NCBI GenBank assembly: GCA_905250885.1
Contig: CAJNOQ010000416.1
Coordinates: 1 to 51,562 of the forward strand
DNA length: 51,562 bases
Reading direction: 5' to 3'
Source of the DNA: Didymodactylos carnosus
Lineage: Eukaryota > Rotifera > Eurotatoria > Philodinida > Philodinidae
The notes under the pieces were generated by a model. It ran no database searches and was not told where the DNA came from. It saw nothing but the letters and a program-made list of their open reading frames with translations. This document shows, in pieces, positions 11,871 through 23,500 of the stretch (position 1 is its first letter; each line of letters begins with the position of its first letter). The position numbers were made by a program, and so were the translations under genes.

Positions 11871-14040
11871 TATGCTTTAATCACTGTTTCATATCTAATA
11901 TAAATAATAAACAATAACTGCAGTTCAAAAAATCATTTTTTTAGAGGAAAAGACAGATTAAATTAAAAATTTTAGTCAAATTCAAATAATCTAAACAAAC
12001 AATTCTGAAATTATTCAGTAAAAATGATAAACGAGATTAGATTGCATTGTTATCAGCAAACAAGGATTATCAGAAAACCTGTTTACAATCAAAAACTTAA
12101 AAAGTTATAAAAATACATTTTTCGTATAAAAATTTAAAAATATGTTAAAAATACATTGCAAAGATTATTTATCTTAAAACTATACATATATTCTCTCATT
12201 CTTAGCGAAGCCAGTTTTCTCTAAAATTTGACCAAACAACGATATACTAGAAATACTATACGGTGGAACCCTATCAGATACGATCATGCAATAAACTAAT
12301 AGTTTATTCAAAATTTAACAATGTCAATTTTAAATTTAATACTAAAAATAGAGTATTGTTAAATATATTTTTATTTCCATTCTTTGAACATAAAAGTAAA
12401 ATTATATTTAAAAAAATATCGGCTGTTATCGTTCAAATCGGATAATTTCTTAGATAAAATTGATAATTTTTCAATTGCTTTCAAAACAAATGATGGGACT
12501 TCAATATCATCACTCTTCAGACATTTTATTGAGTTAATTGTGAAAATAATTGAAATTATATATCATTCATTCATTAATTGTTTTTAATTTAAAACATTTT
12601 CTTTAAATAAATTCGTATATCGTTTATTATTCATATCTGAACGAATTTGATTATAAAACGATTTCACATCAATTATTCTATCACACGTTAACAGGACGAT
12701 ATTCGATTAGTTCATTTTTCTTTTTTGTATTAATAAACGTTTATTGAGTTCTGTTTTAATACACGTTTTTAATTAATATACGTTTTTATCATCTGTCTAG
12801 CTCACATGCTTTCTTCTTCAACAGTCATTTTTTGCATGATGTTTGTCTTATAATAATCAATTCATCATAGAAACTTACAACGGCTTGTAGTTTTATTTCA
12901 TCTATACCGTGTTGAAAACTAAACAATATATCGACGTCATCATCAGCAGTCCGCAGTTGTTCTTGTTGTCGCCAATATTAGATATTCGATTATGTATAAT
13001 CTTCGTTCAGTGATTGATCATTATCACTATGCATCTTTGATAATACATTAATATCTGATTCACAAACAGTCATCTGAAATCAGACATTTAGAATCTATTT
13101 ATCTAAGTAAACAGTCGTCGTTTGTGGAAAACTTTTGTTTTAAAACCTCAAAACATGAAAACATATATCATCAATGATACTAATTCTAATATGATTGCTA
13201 GAGTTGTTCGTAAGTCTTTCAAAACTGGTTCCTAAAAACTATGTCTCCTAAACGCAACTTTTCTTTTGAAATCAGTTTTGAACATTGCCAGTTGGTGCAG
13301 TGTGCACTAAGTATCTAGAAGTATAAACTCTTTGGCTATTGATCATAGTATCAAAGAGTCATAAGCAATTTACTTTCGGCTTCCGCTGACCAGTCACATC
13401 AGTTTTACACCCCTCTAATATGTGACTCCTATTTACGGCACTGTGGATCTTACGAGAAAAGTCAGAAAAGGATTAGTTAAGACGTGTAGCTGGATTCAAA
13501 TAAGTGATAGATTACTAAAGTCACTATCACCCTCCAATATTTCATATTCACCTTTCTCTTTTGCTCTCATTTTCCTTTAAAATTCATCATCTTTTCCTAT
13601 CCGTCGTATTCCAATAGAATCTTCAATTAATTTGTATTTATTGTTTATTGTTCTTTTTCTTGTCTTTATATAATTCTTACCTTTAGAAAAACTGTAAAAA
13701 TGTGGTTTAACAGTAAAATCATGTATCATATAATTTCCTTTATCATACATATAATCGTCCCTCTTTAGGGTTATTTTACTCTACTCTAAGAAGATTATTA
13801 AAAACGAGACGTAGATAACTATACATAGACTGGATGATTTATCTACCGTCAACTCGTATTTTGTCTCAAATTGTTCAACATATGACGAACAGCCAGATAC
13901 TAAGAATTGTCTTCATCTTTTTATATCAGATTAGTTATTTTTTCCACTGTATATGAATATCTGTATGTGTCGTTTTTATTTGAAAAATTTACAGACCTTG
14001 GGACCTCTCATGTTTTACTGCTATATGTACTAAGACAAAG
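11871..14040. other. Gene-poor region upstream of CEP290
   Basis: About 2.2 kb with no coding frame I can support. It should include the CEP290 promoter and 5' UTR next to 11870, but no core element is convincing by eye in such AT-rich DNA. Short frames at 12263-12587 have AT-driven composition and no domain. Confidence 0.5.
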
Positions 14041-14049
14041 ACTAGCTTA

Positions 14050-14110
14050 TTCACGAAAAGTGAGAGTCTTCAAAGGTCCCTAGTCTGTAGTGACAATGAC
14101 TCAATCCAAA
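14050..14110 (+). repeat. Diverged direct repeat, copy A
   Basis: Shares the core aaaagtgagagtc-tcaaagg and the downstream atgactcaa with copy B at 14322-14383, spaced about 272 bases. It looks like an old tandem duplication or two ends of an interspersed repeat. Confidence 0.6.
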
Positions 14111-14321
14111 ATACAAAAATAAAATAGAAAAAAAGAACTAGAAATAAACAGCGAAAAAACGAAACCAGAGTATGCAACATAGAAATCATAATACGTCAAC
14201 GATAAAGTTAAGCACAAATAAAGTAACGTTAAGAGAACTAGCGCGACTTTATTATGACTAGAAACATGATTAAATTTTACTGGAAGAGATACTGAGCTAG
14301 TGCTTCATTAACTCTCTGATT

Positions 14322-14383
14322 AATTCATAAAAGTGAGAGTCATCAAAGGTTCACGATCTATAATAATAATGACTCAAGCTAGG
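14322..14383 (+). repeat. Diverged direct repeat, copy B
   Basis: Same orientation as copy A at 14050-14110, with matching blocks in the same order and small indels between them. Confidence 0.6.
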
Positions 14384-15034
14384 CAGCAAATGATTGACGA
14401 TAGGTAATACACAAAATAACAAAAACAGCCAAAAAAAGTATGAACTAGAAGACGAAATGTTTAGAGAGATAAGAAAAAAGAAAATTATAAATTAAACGTT
14501 CTAACATTTTAGAAACAACAGGAAGAAGAGAGAAAAGAGGATAATTAGAAATATCGGCAAGAGCGCCTTTCTTGTCAACATATGCACTTTTCGAAAATTA
14601 CAAGAAGAAAAACACAGATGCAAAATGAAATGAAGGTGAGCTAAACGAATGTCAGCATACGGAGAGAGGATGAAGCATTAATGCAACAGTAGATCTTTTA
14701 TCAAACATTCGGAGTAGGATCTCGACATCCCGCACGGAGAACTCAAGCTACTTATCCATCCTTGGCAAGTCCGCAGTTGCAGAGAGAGAAACTTTGCCCT
14801 GAAAAGAAGAATAACCAGAAGAGAAATGAGAGCTGAAGAGTTCAGCTTCACATATGTTACCAAGCTCTCGCTGCTCCTCTAAAAGAAAAACAGCGTATAC
14901 CTAGTTGGTCTCTGAAGTTGGCATGTTTCTGTCTTCCTTCACGGTTGATAATAGCAACCTAAAATCGAAGTTCGCATTGGAACATTCCATGGCCAATCCA
15001 AAACTCTCTCTAAATCGTTCATTTGATGCATTAT

Positions 15035-15340
15035 AAAACTTGACACCGAAAAGGCGAGTGACCATATCATCTACTTTTCTGTATATTACATTCAGAAAAG
15101 TGCATGAACTTCCTTTGCTAATCATCTATTACTCACCTTAGTGGAAGAAACTGCTGCTCTCGTGGATCATCAAGTCTTATAGGTGGCACTATCTGCAAAA
15201 GTGTGTGACTTAGTCTGATCTACTAAAGTGAGTGATAGATGATAAACAAAGGAAATTCATGCACCACACTTTTCTGAATGTAATATACAGAAAAGTAGAT
15301 GACATGATCACTCGCTTTTTCGATGTCAAGTTTTACAGTA
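15035..15340. repeat. Foldback repeat with ~110-bp arms
   Basis: The left arm (about 15035-15145) read in reverse matches the right arm (about 15218-15335), including gaatgtaatatacagaaaag and gtcaagtttta, with scattered substitutions and a 4-base indel. The spacer is about 73 bases. Both arms can be read as a similar peptide (TFLNVIYRKVDDM), once on each strand, which explains the paired open frames at 14901-15125 (-) and 15232-15489 (+). I treat these as reflections of the repeat, not as genes. Inside each arm is a smaller perfect palindrome, cttttctg...cagaaaag. Confidence 0.8.
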
Positions 15341-15627
15341 TGTACATTAGAAACCGTGAAATTCTTTACTCGTTAATAATGGCTAAAAGAAGTAGAGAAC
15401 ACTCATCTGCGATTTGCTGGACCCTTGACTTTAGTCCCGCTGCATGCAATGATCGTTCATTGTGTGAGCAGATGCATGTCCATTGCTAGTAAATGAAGGA
15501 GATCTTGCCTCCCATCTCTCCGCGGTCGCAGCATGCATTTAGTGAACACACACGGATTTATATCAAGAGAAAGGTTTCGTTTATCGTATCTCTGCTCTTG
15601 CAGAGTAGTCTTTGTAGAGATCCACCC

Positions 15628-15792
15628 TAACTTTCACCGATTTATCGTAGTTCTGAAGTAAAATTGTGATTAATTGCGATTTTTCTTCTGTGTTTCTGTG
15701 AGAACAGGCAAAAAAGATAGCCGGGTAATCGTGCAATTTTTCGCGATTAATCACAGTTTTACTTCAAAACCACGATAAATCGCTAAAAGTTA
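15628..15792. mobile_element. MITE-like element, ~60-bp terminal inverted repeats, TA ends
   Basis: The left arm (15628-15690) starts ta-actttcaccgatttatcg. The right arm (15731-15792), read in reverse, starts ta-acttttagcgatttatcg. The arms stay similar for about 60 bases (shared blocks include gaagtaaaa and tgtgattaat). The spacer is about 40 bases and there is no coding capacity. TA at each edge is what Tc1/mariner-type insertion would leave; the family is an inference. Confidence 0.72.
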
Positions 15793-15799
15793 CACGATT

Positions 15800-16312
15800 T
15801 TGATGCCATCGGTCCAGGTACCACATACTATAGTCAATCAGACCAACGCAGGAATTGATCGAAAACATTTTCACATTGACTGTAGCAACCTATATATATA
15901 TATCTGTAAGTTTAATGTCGCTAAAGGATCTATCTATTATTTCCCGTTAGTAATGGGCGTCAGTTCTGTGGGACGTTTGAGGTACAATGCCTCAAAGAAA
16001 AGTAAATTGGTACGCTTTTTTGCTCTAGAAATTCATTTTTGCGGTGGTACACTGAGAGATCGAACCTCCGAGATGATACAAAATGCCTCAACTATTCAGG
16101 TGGCGATAGACGCCGCTGCCCGTTACAAAAAAAGATTCTTTTACAGAAGAGGTGCTGTCATTAGCGTCGCTGTGTCTCTACTTTATAACAACCGACATTA
16201 CGAAAGTTTTTTTGAGACTTCTAAGAGATCTCCGGCATCAGATATCATGCCCACTGATCATTTCTTACTGAGAGCAGTTCAGAAATTGCTGGAAATTGTG
16301 AATCTTTTTTAG
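15800..16312 (+). CDS. Orphan ORF, 170 residues, function unknown
   Basis: An uninterrupted frame in a stretch richer in GC than its surroundings. The product is basic and has no domain I recognise. There is a short CGGTL motif near the middle, but none of the serine-protease catalytic context follows it. The start lies 8 bases beyond the MITE-like element. A second open frame (16354-16614) follows on the same strand. It could be an exon of an unrecognised gene, part of a transposon or a relic. Confidence 0.25.
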   Translation: MMPSVQVPHTIVNQTNAGIDRKHFHIDCSNLYIYICKFNVAKGSIYYFPLVMGVSSVGRLRYNASKKSKLVRFFALEIHFCGGTLRDRTSEMIQNASTIQVAIDAAARYKKRFFYRRGAVISVAVSLLYNNRHYESFFETSKRSPASDIMPTDHFLLRAVQKLLEIVNLF

Positions 16313-16353
16313 AAACCCTTCGGATACCTAGAGTCGGCTCTGCTAAATCTAGT

Positions 16354-16614
16354 ATGCCCGATTACTCATCCTACGGTACTTTCATTGCCTTAAGTTATAT
16401 TTTCCTGCTAGTTTCTCAAAAGATATTAATTGCATTGTTCATTAGCGCCGCCTATAAGGCGGAGAAAAGAAAATGTTTAGTTCGTTTTATCTCAATATGT
16501 TGTTCATTTGTCTCATCCACTATGTCCTTCCTTATCTGTTGTCACATGTACTGTAACTATTCTTTTGCATCGTTGGAGAATGATCCACAAAATATCTATG
16601 GTCATTTTCTCTGA
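16354..16614 (+). CDS. Orphan ORF, hydrophobic, 86 residues
   Basis: Encodes two hydrophobic segments (about residues 8-32 and 44-62) rich in Ile, Leu, Ser and Cys, so a small membrane protein is possible. It lies 41 bases after the stop of the preceding orphan ORF on the same strand but in a different frame. No family is recognised. A degraded continuation of the same element is equally likely. Confidence 0.2.
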   Translation: MPDYSSYGTFIALSYIFLLVSQKILIALFISAAYKAEKRKCLVRFISICCSFVSSTMSFLICCHMYCNYSFASLENDPQNIYGHFL

Positions 16615-16619
16615 TTTAC

Positions 16620-18317
16620 AAACCGACGGATAGAGAGAAAACTCGTTTGTAAGGCCCGATACTAAAGCCAAGGAAATGACTGATGAAAATTTCGCCTTAA
16701 GTAAAGAAAAAGTGTGAATTATAAAAGATATACATTAAAATACAGGTCATAGTCGCAGGACCAGTTTTTTCTAACGTTTCGAAAAACTATATTTAGTCTC
16801 GAATTGCGTCATAAGTTTTGAAAAGTGACATCTTTCATACCAATTTCTGCTTGGCTGACTAGTTCAAACATTGCTACTTAACTAATGAGAAATCGAGTGG
16901 ATCTATCCACAGTTTTATCTATGGAATCCTATTTAGAGCAAATTGATTACGGCGAAAAGAATTTCACCATCAGAAACAAAAAATTCTATTTACTATAGCA
17001 CAAGTCGTGTAAAATATAAATGAAAATTGATGTAACACGTAGGCAAGCTTAAACTTGTAAGCCAGTTTTGTAATCGGCAGCCATGCGGAAAAGCGTTTCA
17101 TCTACCATGGTCAACTACTAAGTGTAAGTCATGTGCATGCTCGTCTCATATTATCTTATCCTGATTTAATTTCTCACAAAATTAATTGATGTGCAAAACT
17201 TTTCATAAATGAAATGGTAATCCAGAAACCAAGTTAGGACGAGATGAGAGACTATGTGCATGTGCATAATAACAGAAGCTTTTTCGACTGAAGTTGTCTG
17301 ATGATATTTGACTAGCAACATTCCGCTAGCAATAAGGTGCTGAGAGTACAACTTCGTTATAATATAGAAATAATTTTGTTCTTTTAAAAACGTGCGTCAA
17401 ATTGATGAAAGATGAATTTTCTTCACTTGCTATTGAGCTTTAGTCTCCTTTTTTCTAGATGCATCGAGTCACTAATAGTTTCGTTAATACTTTTGCATAA
17501 TCGGGCAGTAAGACATCTTTTTATTGGATGATGATACAGAAATTCCATGTTTTACTTCTACGTGACTCAAAATCCATGCAATGAAATATGAAGTCAGCGT
17601 TCTTGATTTGTCTAGAGAATCTCTAACAAGAAACACGTTGTTGTAACGAAAACTCTTCTACAGATAAGTTTCCATTTTGGTCATATGTAAGAACAACCAA
17701 ATTTTATCGGTCAGTGAACTTTTTGTTGATTTTGACTGGACTTCCATTCATGATCTGCCATCTTTTCTGGGTTTCTTTATCCATTAAAATTTATTACTTT
17801 TTATTCAAAAAAATCGTGAATCTGTAGTATTTGTGTGATTTATCAGTTTCTTTTCCGGAACAGATATTATTTTTCTCAGCTTTTTTCTCAGCTATGTGTA
17901 ATTTACTATATATTCGGTGAAATTTTATCTGGTTTTATTCAAAAATCAACAACAGTGAAGACCGGACATCAGTGTTAGAAAGAAAAGTGTTTGACGCACA
18001 TGGTAGTTACTTTACTAGCAGTTACAATAGTGTTTGATACACATTAAACACTTTTCTGATCCATTACATAAAAAGGGTCGATGTTTTGACCTAGCTTATT
18101 CTCCAAGTCGTATTTCTCTTTCATTCTGAATCTGACAGACATAGAACTGTGCTTCTTGATGACGTCAATGTATTTGAGTTATCCTGATTATTAATTGGAT
18201 CGCACTAGTAGCCGATGTTCTCTATTGTTGTTTTCTTAAATATAGCGTTTGAGTTTTATACGCCTTGTACCAATATGAGAGACTCTCTATTAACCTCTCT
18301 TAGCTTAAGATATTTTT
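16620..18317. other. Intergenic, mostly featureless
   Basis: No supported coding frame. The only structure noted is a 77-base segment with 12-bp inverted ends (17981-18057). The final part should hold the promoter and 5' UTR of the methyltransferase-like gene. A pyrimidine-rich tract ending in cttag lies about 16 bases before its ATG. Confidence 0.5.
17981..18057. repeat. Small element with perfect 12-bp inverted ends
   Basis: agaaaagtgttt at 17981-17992 is the exact reverse complement of 18046-18057. Inside, gtgtttga occurs again in direct orientation near 18030. The terminal sequence resembles the cacacttttctga found in the 15.2 kb foldback arm, so a shared element family is possible. Confidence 0.55.
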
Positions 18318-18935
18318 ATGCTTTTTAAGAATATGTACGATAAAATGGATTTGGATGTGATTTTATACACTTTCTTTTCAATTCTTTGTCTGTTATTTGA
18401 GCTTTTCACTGTTTTAACAAAACGTACTCCAACTAGCTCAGGTGCGGTTTCAAAAGATCGTGGAACACTTGTATTTATCTGGTTGATTGTTATTCTAAGT
18501 CAGGTTTTATCAGTTCATTATGTTAGACTTGGATATGGTACTAAAATTTTTCAACAAAATGAATATCGATTCTTTTTCTCTATTCCATTAAGTATTCTTT
18601 TAATTATATTTGGAAATGCTATTCGATACTTGGCAATTAAGCAATTGGGTAATTATTTTACAGTAAAATTACATATTCAAAATAATCAAGAATTAATTAT
18701 TAACGGACTATTCTCCTATGTTCGACATCCATCGTATACTGGTGTTATAATGTCATTTATCGGTTTAGCATTCTTGTTAAATAACAATTATGGGACATTT
18801 GCTATTATTTTGCCAGTCATATCGGTGTTTCTTTATCGAATATATGTTGAAGAGAAAGTATTAAAGGCATATTTCGGCTCACAGTATGAAAAATATCAAG
18901 AGCGTGTACCCATGCTAATACCAAGATTGTGGTGA
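18318..18935 (+). CDS. Isoprenylcysteine carboxyl methyltransferase-like membrane protein (intronless)
   Basis: One open frame of 205 residues. The C-terminal half has the family signature: a VRHPSYTG motif (about residues 134-141), then two hydrophobic segments, then EEKVLKAYFGSQYEKYQERV and a final P-R-L-W. In ICMT and related prokaryotic methyltransferases this region binds S-adenosylmethionine and the membrane substrate. About five hydrophobic segments are visible, so it is an integral membrane protein. The start could also be the ATG at 18333 or 18345. The next gene on the strand is a diverged paralogue with two introns. The short length and motif style are closer to bacterial-type ICMT-family proteins than to the longer eukaryotic STE14, so transfer is possible but not shown. 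Substrate unknown. Confidence 0.8.
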   Translation: MLFKNMYDKMDLDVILYTFFSILCLLFELFTVLTKRTPTSSGAVSKDRGTLVFIWLIVILSQVLSVHYVRLGYGTKIFQQNEYRFFFSIPLSILLIIFGNAIRYLAIKQLGNYFTVKLHIQNNQELIINGLFSYVRHPSYTGVIMSFIGLAFLLNNNYGTFAIILPVISVFLYRIYVEEKVLKAYFGSQYEKYQERVPMLIPRLW

Positions 18936-19497
18936 ACAAACAAAAAAAAAGAAAAAAACTCTGAAAATGATTTACAGTAGTCTTCTGATAAAAATCTATT
19001 CTTACTGTTATCTAAATGAAAAGTATTTTAGTATTTTTTATTCAATTCTTCCATGCAATAATTTTTAACTAGTCATTGATTTTTCACACATTTTATAATA
19101 ATTTTTACCTCTCAACAAAAAAACCGTAGCATTTATTCAAATTTTTGTAAGTTCTCAAAAATAAGTCATATATCTTTTCATCCAACTGACGGCTAACAAG
19201 TTTTAACTTTGTTTAACTCTGAATATTTTACTGCTACTCAGGTTGAAATAAGTTTGTTAGAAAATCTACAGTTGGCTGATTTTTAATAATTTCCCAATAC
19301 AATATTTTATGCTAGATCTATGTATTCTACGATTTTCAGCGAGTCACTTTTTGTTAAAATATATGAAACCGGTAATATATTATCACGACAGGACCTCAAT
19401 AATCGTGGCATGAACCAACAGTTTACCATTCAATTCTTATTTGTCAGTCTTATTGAAGAATTGTTTTGCTTTTTTTCTTCCAGATCTGGTTATTATA
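18936..19497. other. Spacer between the two methyltransferase-like genes
   Basis: 562 AT-rich bases. An overlapping frame (19320-19589) has no recognisable content. The tract ttttttcttccag just before 19484 is a good splice acceptor, cis or trans, for the downstream gene. Confidence 0.5.
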
Positions 19498-20276
19498 ATG
19501 ATCTTGAAAGATCTGTTGTCCTATTTTATGTTTTCCTATCAACATTTTTATTATTATTTAGTATGTATTGGTATCGTTGCTGCAGTTGATACTTGGAATT
19601 CGATTGTTCGATTAAAGCCAGACACAAGTGGAAATGAAAGAAAGAAAAGTGAATCAGATAAACAAGATAGTAAAAACTCATCTCGAGATAAAGGTACATT
19701 AACATGGATTTATATTGCAAAGTTTGTTCCGAATGCTGTTGCTATTCTACTATACTATTTTTATCCAAATTCCCGTTATTCATCATTGTTAAATTCAAAT
19801 ATATCATTAATTATTGGATTATCATTATTCGTAATTGGTTTTGCTATAAGACAAATAGCAATTATACAATTAGGTCGGTTTTATACGTACAAAGTTCATG
19901 TAGTCAATGATCATGAAATGATTGATACAGGTTTATATCAGTATATGAGACATGTATGTATTTGTTATTAATCTTAAGGCATAGATACACTGTTATATCT
20001 GAATATTTTAGCCAGCGTATACTGGAACATTTTTAGAATTGACTGGTGCAGCTATTCTATACAATCATACAATAATATCATGCTTTTTATCATTGCCATA
20101 TTTAGTTGTTGTCCTAAAACGAATAAAACAAGAAGGTAAATTTATATAAATGGCTTTAAAATTTATGAAAATAATTTTTGTTTGATTCAGAAAAAGTTCT
20201 ACTAGAAAAGTTTGGTCCAAAATACCAGAAGTATTGCAAACGTGTTGGTATGTTTTTACCAATGTTTCGCTTATAA
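19498..20276 (+). CDS. Isoprenylcysteine carboxyl methyltransferase-like membrane protein (three exons)
   Basis: Exons 19498-19953, 20012-20135 and 20191-20276 join in frame to 221 residues. It is a paralogue of the preceding gene: RDKGTL matches RDRGTL, and IRQIAIIQLGRFYTYKVH matches IRYLAIKQLGNYFTVKLH. YMRH|PAYTG is split by intron 1, and EKVLLEKFGPKYQKYCKRV sits after intron 2. Both introns fall inside the conserved methyltransferase region, while the neighbour is continuous there. I chose the ATG at 19498 because it lies just after a strong acceptor at 19483 and aligns with the hydrophobic N-terminus of the neighbour; an upstream coding exon cannot be excluded. Predicted membrane protein; substrate unknown. 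Confidence 0.78.
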
Positions 20277-20556
20277 ATAGAAGAAATATCAATGTGTTCA
20301 TTTTATTGTGAATGATGTGTTTATGTATATTTGTCATTTTATTTTATTCAGATATTTCAGCCAGATGTGTTCGAAAAGTCACTATTATGTTTTTTATTAC
20401 TAATTTAGCAAAAATAAAACTGTTGAACAGTCTATTGTTGTCTAGTATCTTTATCTGTCATGTTGATCACGACTATCGTTTGGAAAAGATGTTTTCTAGT
20501 TTAAAAAATTCTGTTATCACAGTTTATTATATGTCTTTAGATAAATATATTATAAT

Positions 20557-23500
20557 ATGTTTGAATTTACTCTGAAATTTTTGACCGGTGAATCACGAAA
20601 ATATGAAGTTGATGAATCGGTAAGTAAACGATTATCGCTGTCTGTGCTTCTCATTATTATGAAATTATTCCTTCTAGGAATCTGTTCGACAATTTAAAGA
20701 ACGTTTACGTGATGAATTAGTAAGTAGTTATTTCAGTTAGACACATACGCGTTAGTTAACGTTGAAACTTTCTTTTTCAGAATATACCAATTGAACGTCA
20801 ACGATTGATATTTCAAGGCAAAGTTTTACAAGATGAAACGAAACTTATTGATAGCAGTATGTTAAGTTTAAGGTGTGGATTTTTGAATTTAACTAAAATT
20901 TTTATATTCAGACATTCAAAACAAAACAGTTCATTTTGTCGAACGTGCTGAACCACCTCCACCACAGAATACGAATAATGGTTTTGGTGGTGTAGCATCA
21001 GGAACAGCGGATATGAGTCAATCGATGCTGGATGAAGTCAATGAAACAACAAGTGTATTTATCAATGCCTTTCCTGGATCCATGAACTTAAATTCAAATG
21101 ATGTTCAGGTACGTGCCATTCTTTTGTCACAACACCTAGCGGAAATTTATTATCTCAGGCGAACAGAAGAGATAAACATACGATCTACCTGTCCTTTTTT
21201 GCTGATTTTTGTAGAGTCTTGTTCAAAATTTGTTAAATGATCTTGGTGACGTTGGACGACAAGCTCGAGTCAACACAACAATGACTGTTAGTTATTTATT
21301 TTTCATAAATAGACCATTATGGTATTAATTTTCTCTAAACATTGTAGTCTGATGGTCAAGGTGTTGATATACAAATTGATTTTGGAAATGTCGCACAATA
21401 CTTACAACAACATGAATTACGTGAACGATTTCGTTCTATTGGACGTATGATGACCCGTTTACGTTCAAGACTCGATCGTCTAGAAGTGAGGTGTTTGTTT
21501 CATATTTCTCTTACTGTACTTGTTTGAAAGAAAAATGTTTGTTTTAGCAATTAATTGAATCAAATTTTCGTTTGCCAACATCAACAGCAGAAAACTCCGA
21601 ACAGCAAAATCAGACAAACGACGCAGATGCATCAACCTCATCATCTACAGGCCCTGAAGATATAACAAGTGAAATGGATACAGATGATTCACAAACATCG
21701 ACACCACAAACAAATGCACAGTCAACTACAGCATCGAATGAAGCTTCGGCACCAGTGACAACGTAAGCGCAGATTGCAGAGAATATTTTCAGTCATACCG
21801 ATAGTAATTATATGATTTTAGTCACACTGCTCGGGAATTAGCTGAACTCATGAATTCCGTCGATGCTGAACAACGACGTTTAAATAATCATTTTCAAGAA
21901 TATATGCGCACAATTACACGCACTGAATCATTTGTAATTTAAAAGCCTTTAGTCGTGTAACTTTTTGTCTCTTTATGGTAAATTTGTTTTTCATGTTTAG
22001 GGCGAAGAATTAGCCGGTCGTCGACGTTTTTTTTCTTTGTACAATGAATCTTTACATTTAATTTCTCATATCTATCATAATATAACCGATTTCAGTGTTG
22101 ATCTTGAAGAACCGTTAGAAACACGTGCCATTCATCTCGGAGAACCGACGAATTTAGGATCTCCCAATATGATGGGTCCCGTTCACAATGCAACTGCAAC
22201 AGATCAAAATATGTCAGCAGTTCATAGACTTCCACGTCTCAATAGCAGAAGGGTTAGTTTGAAGAGATAACATATACTGTCATATGCTTAACATATATTT
22301 CTGTTTTTTATAGCCAACAGCTGTTGCAACAGCACGGATTATGGGCCCAGTCTCTTTTGGAGCAGGACAAATGGGCTTTCGCCCTCAAACTCCACAAGGC
22401 GGAGTCCACTTCCATCCTGCATCTATGGGAGTTCGTCAAGTACCAGAAACCGTATGTTTCAGTATCTGTTTTCTTTTCAGTTGTTTTGAAGGAACTTTTT
22501 CTCTTAAAGGTCCCAAATAATGCTGAACAATCATCGTCTACGCCATTAACATCGACCATGCCTGCAACAGCGTCAGGTATGCAACCAATGACGTTCAATC
22601 TTGGTGTTCCATGGACATTTGTAGAAATGGGACCAACTGGTATCACATTAAATCAAGTATCAGCTCAAGTAGTTGCCGACGTTCAAACATCTGATGGAAC
22701 ATCATCGATGCCTACAGAAATCCCACATCTCACGAATTTATCAGGCATGCCAAATCTTAATAATTTACCAGGCATGGCAAATCTCAATAATTTACCAGGC
22801 ATGGCAAATCTCAATAATTTACCAGGCATGGCAAATCTCAATAATTTACCAGGCATGGCAAATCTCAATAATTTACCAGGCATGCCAAATCTCAGTAATT
22901 TACCAGCAAATGCAACTGTAATTATGGGTCAAAGAGCAAGTAAGAGCTAAACCAGAGACAAAGTTGGTGCAGATTAATGTCACCGAAATACTTTTCACAG
23001 CTGATGCAAATGGACAACCTGGACCAATTCAAATCAATGGGGGAGCGTTTGATAACAATTTTGCTGCTTCGATTGCACAACGTGTACAAGGTATTGGTCT
23101 CAACGCTGGGCAAGAGTTTAATCACACCTCTGGGTTATGTAATCTTTATTGCTTTAACGTTTAGAACATTTTGCTCAGTTAGCTGGACAAACAGCAGCAG
23201 GTGTTGCAAGTGGTTCGACGAATGTCTCATTTTCGACACAAATACCATCAAATGATAATAACCAATCATTAAATGCTGCGGCAAGCACATCAGCAACAAA
23301 CGAACGCTCGCAAGCTCATGCAAGATATGTGCCGAGTGGGACACTTACCGTGAACCCTTTGACTGGACGTTTGGTTCTTGATGGTTCATCTCGCTCAAGA
23401 TCAGCCGATTCGAGACCAGCTTCTAGTTCTAGTGCAACAACACAATCTCCTACAGGCAGTCCATCACAACAAGCAACAAACTTCACCATGATGACCAGTC

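Noticed and set aside
14901..15489. Two divergent open frames with similar peptides
   Set aside because: They are the two arms of one inverted repeat. The similarity comes from the repeat, and neither frame has a recognisable domain.
15800..16312. HFCGGTL motif suggesting a trypsin-like protease
   Set aside because: The catalytic His (AAHC), Asp and Ser (GDSGG) regions are absent, and the rest does not resemble the fold.
22308..22883. Open frames on the minus strand across the BAG6 repeat
   Set aside because: The 27-base unit keeps both strands open by periodicity; exon structure and homology support the plus strand.
22918..22972. BAG6 reading through to a stop at 22950
   Set aside because: The frame closes if the 55-base intron 22918-22972 is removed; downstream BAG6 sequence then continues in frame.
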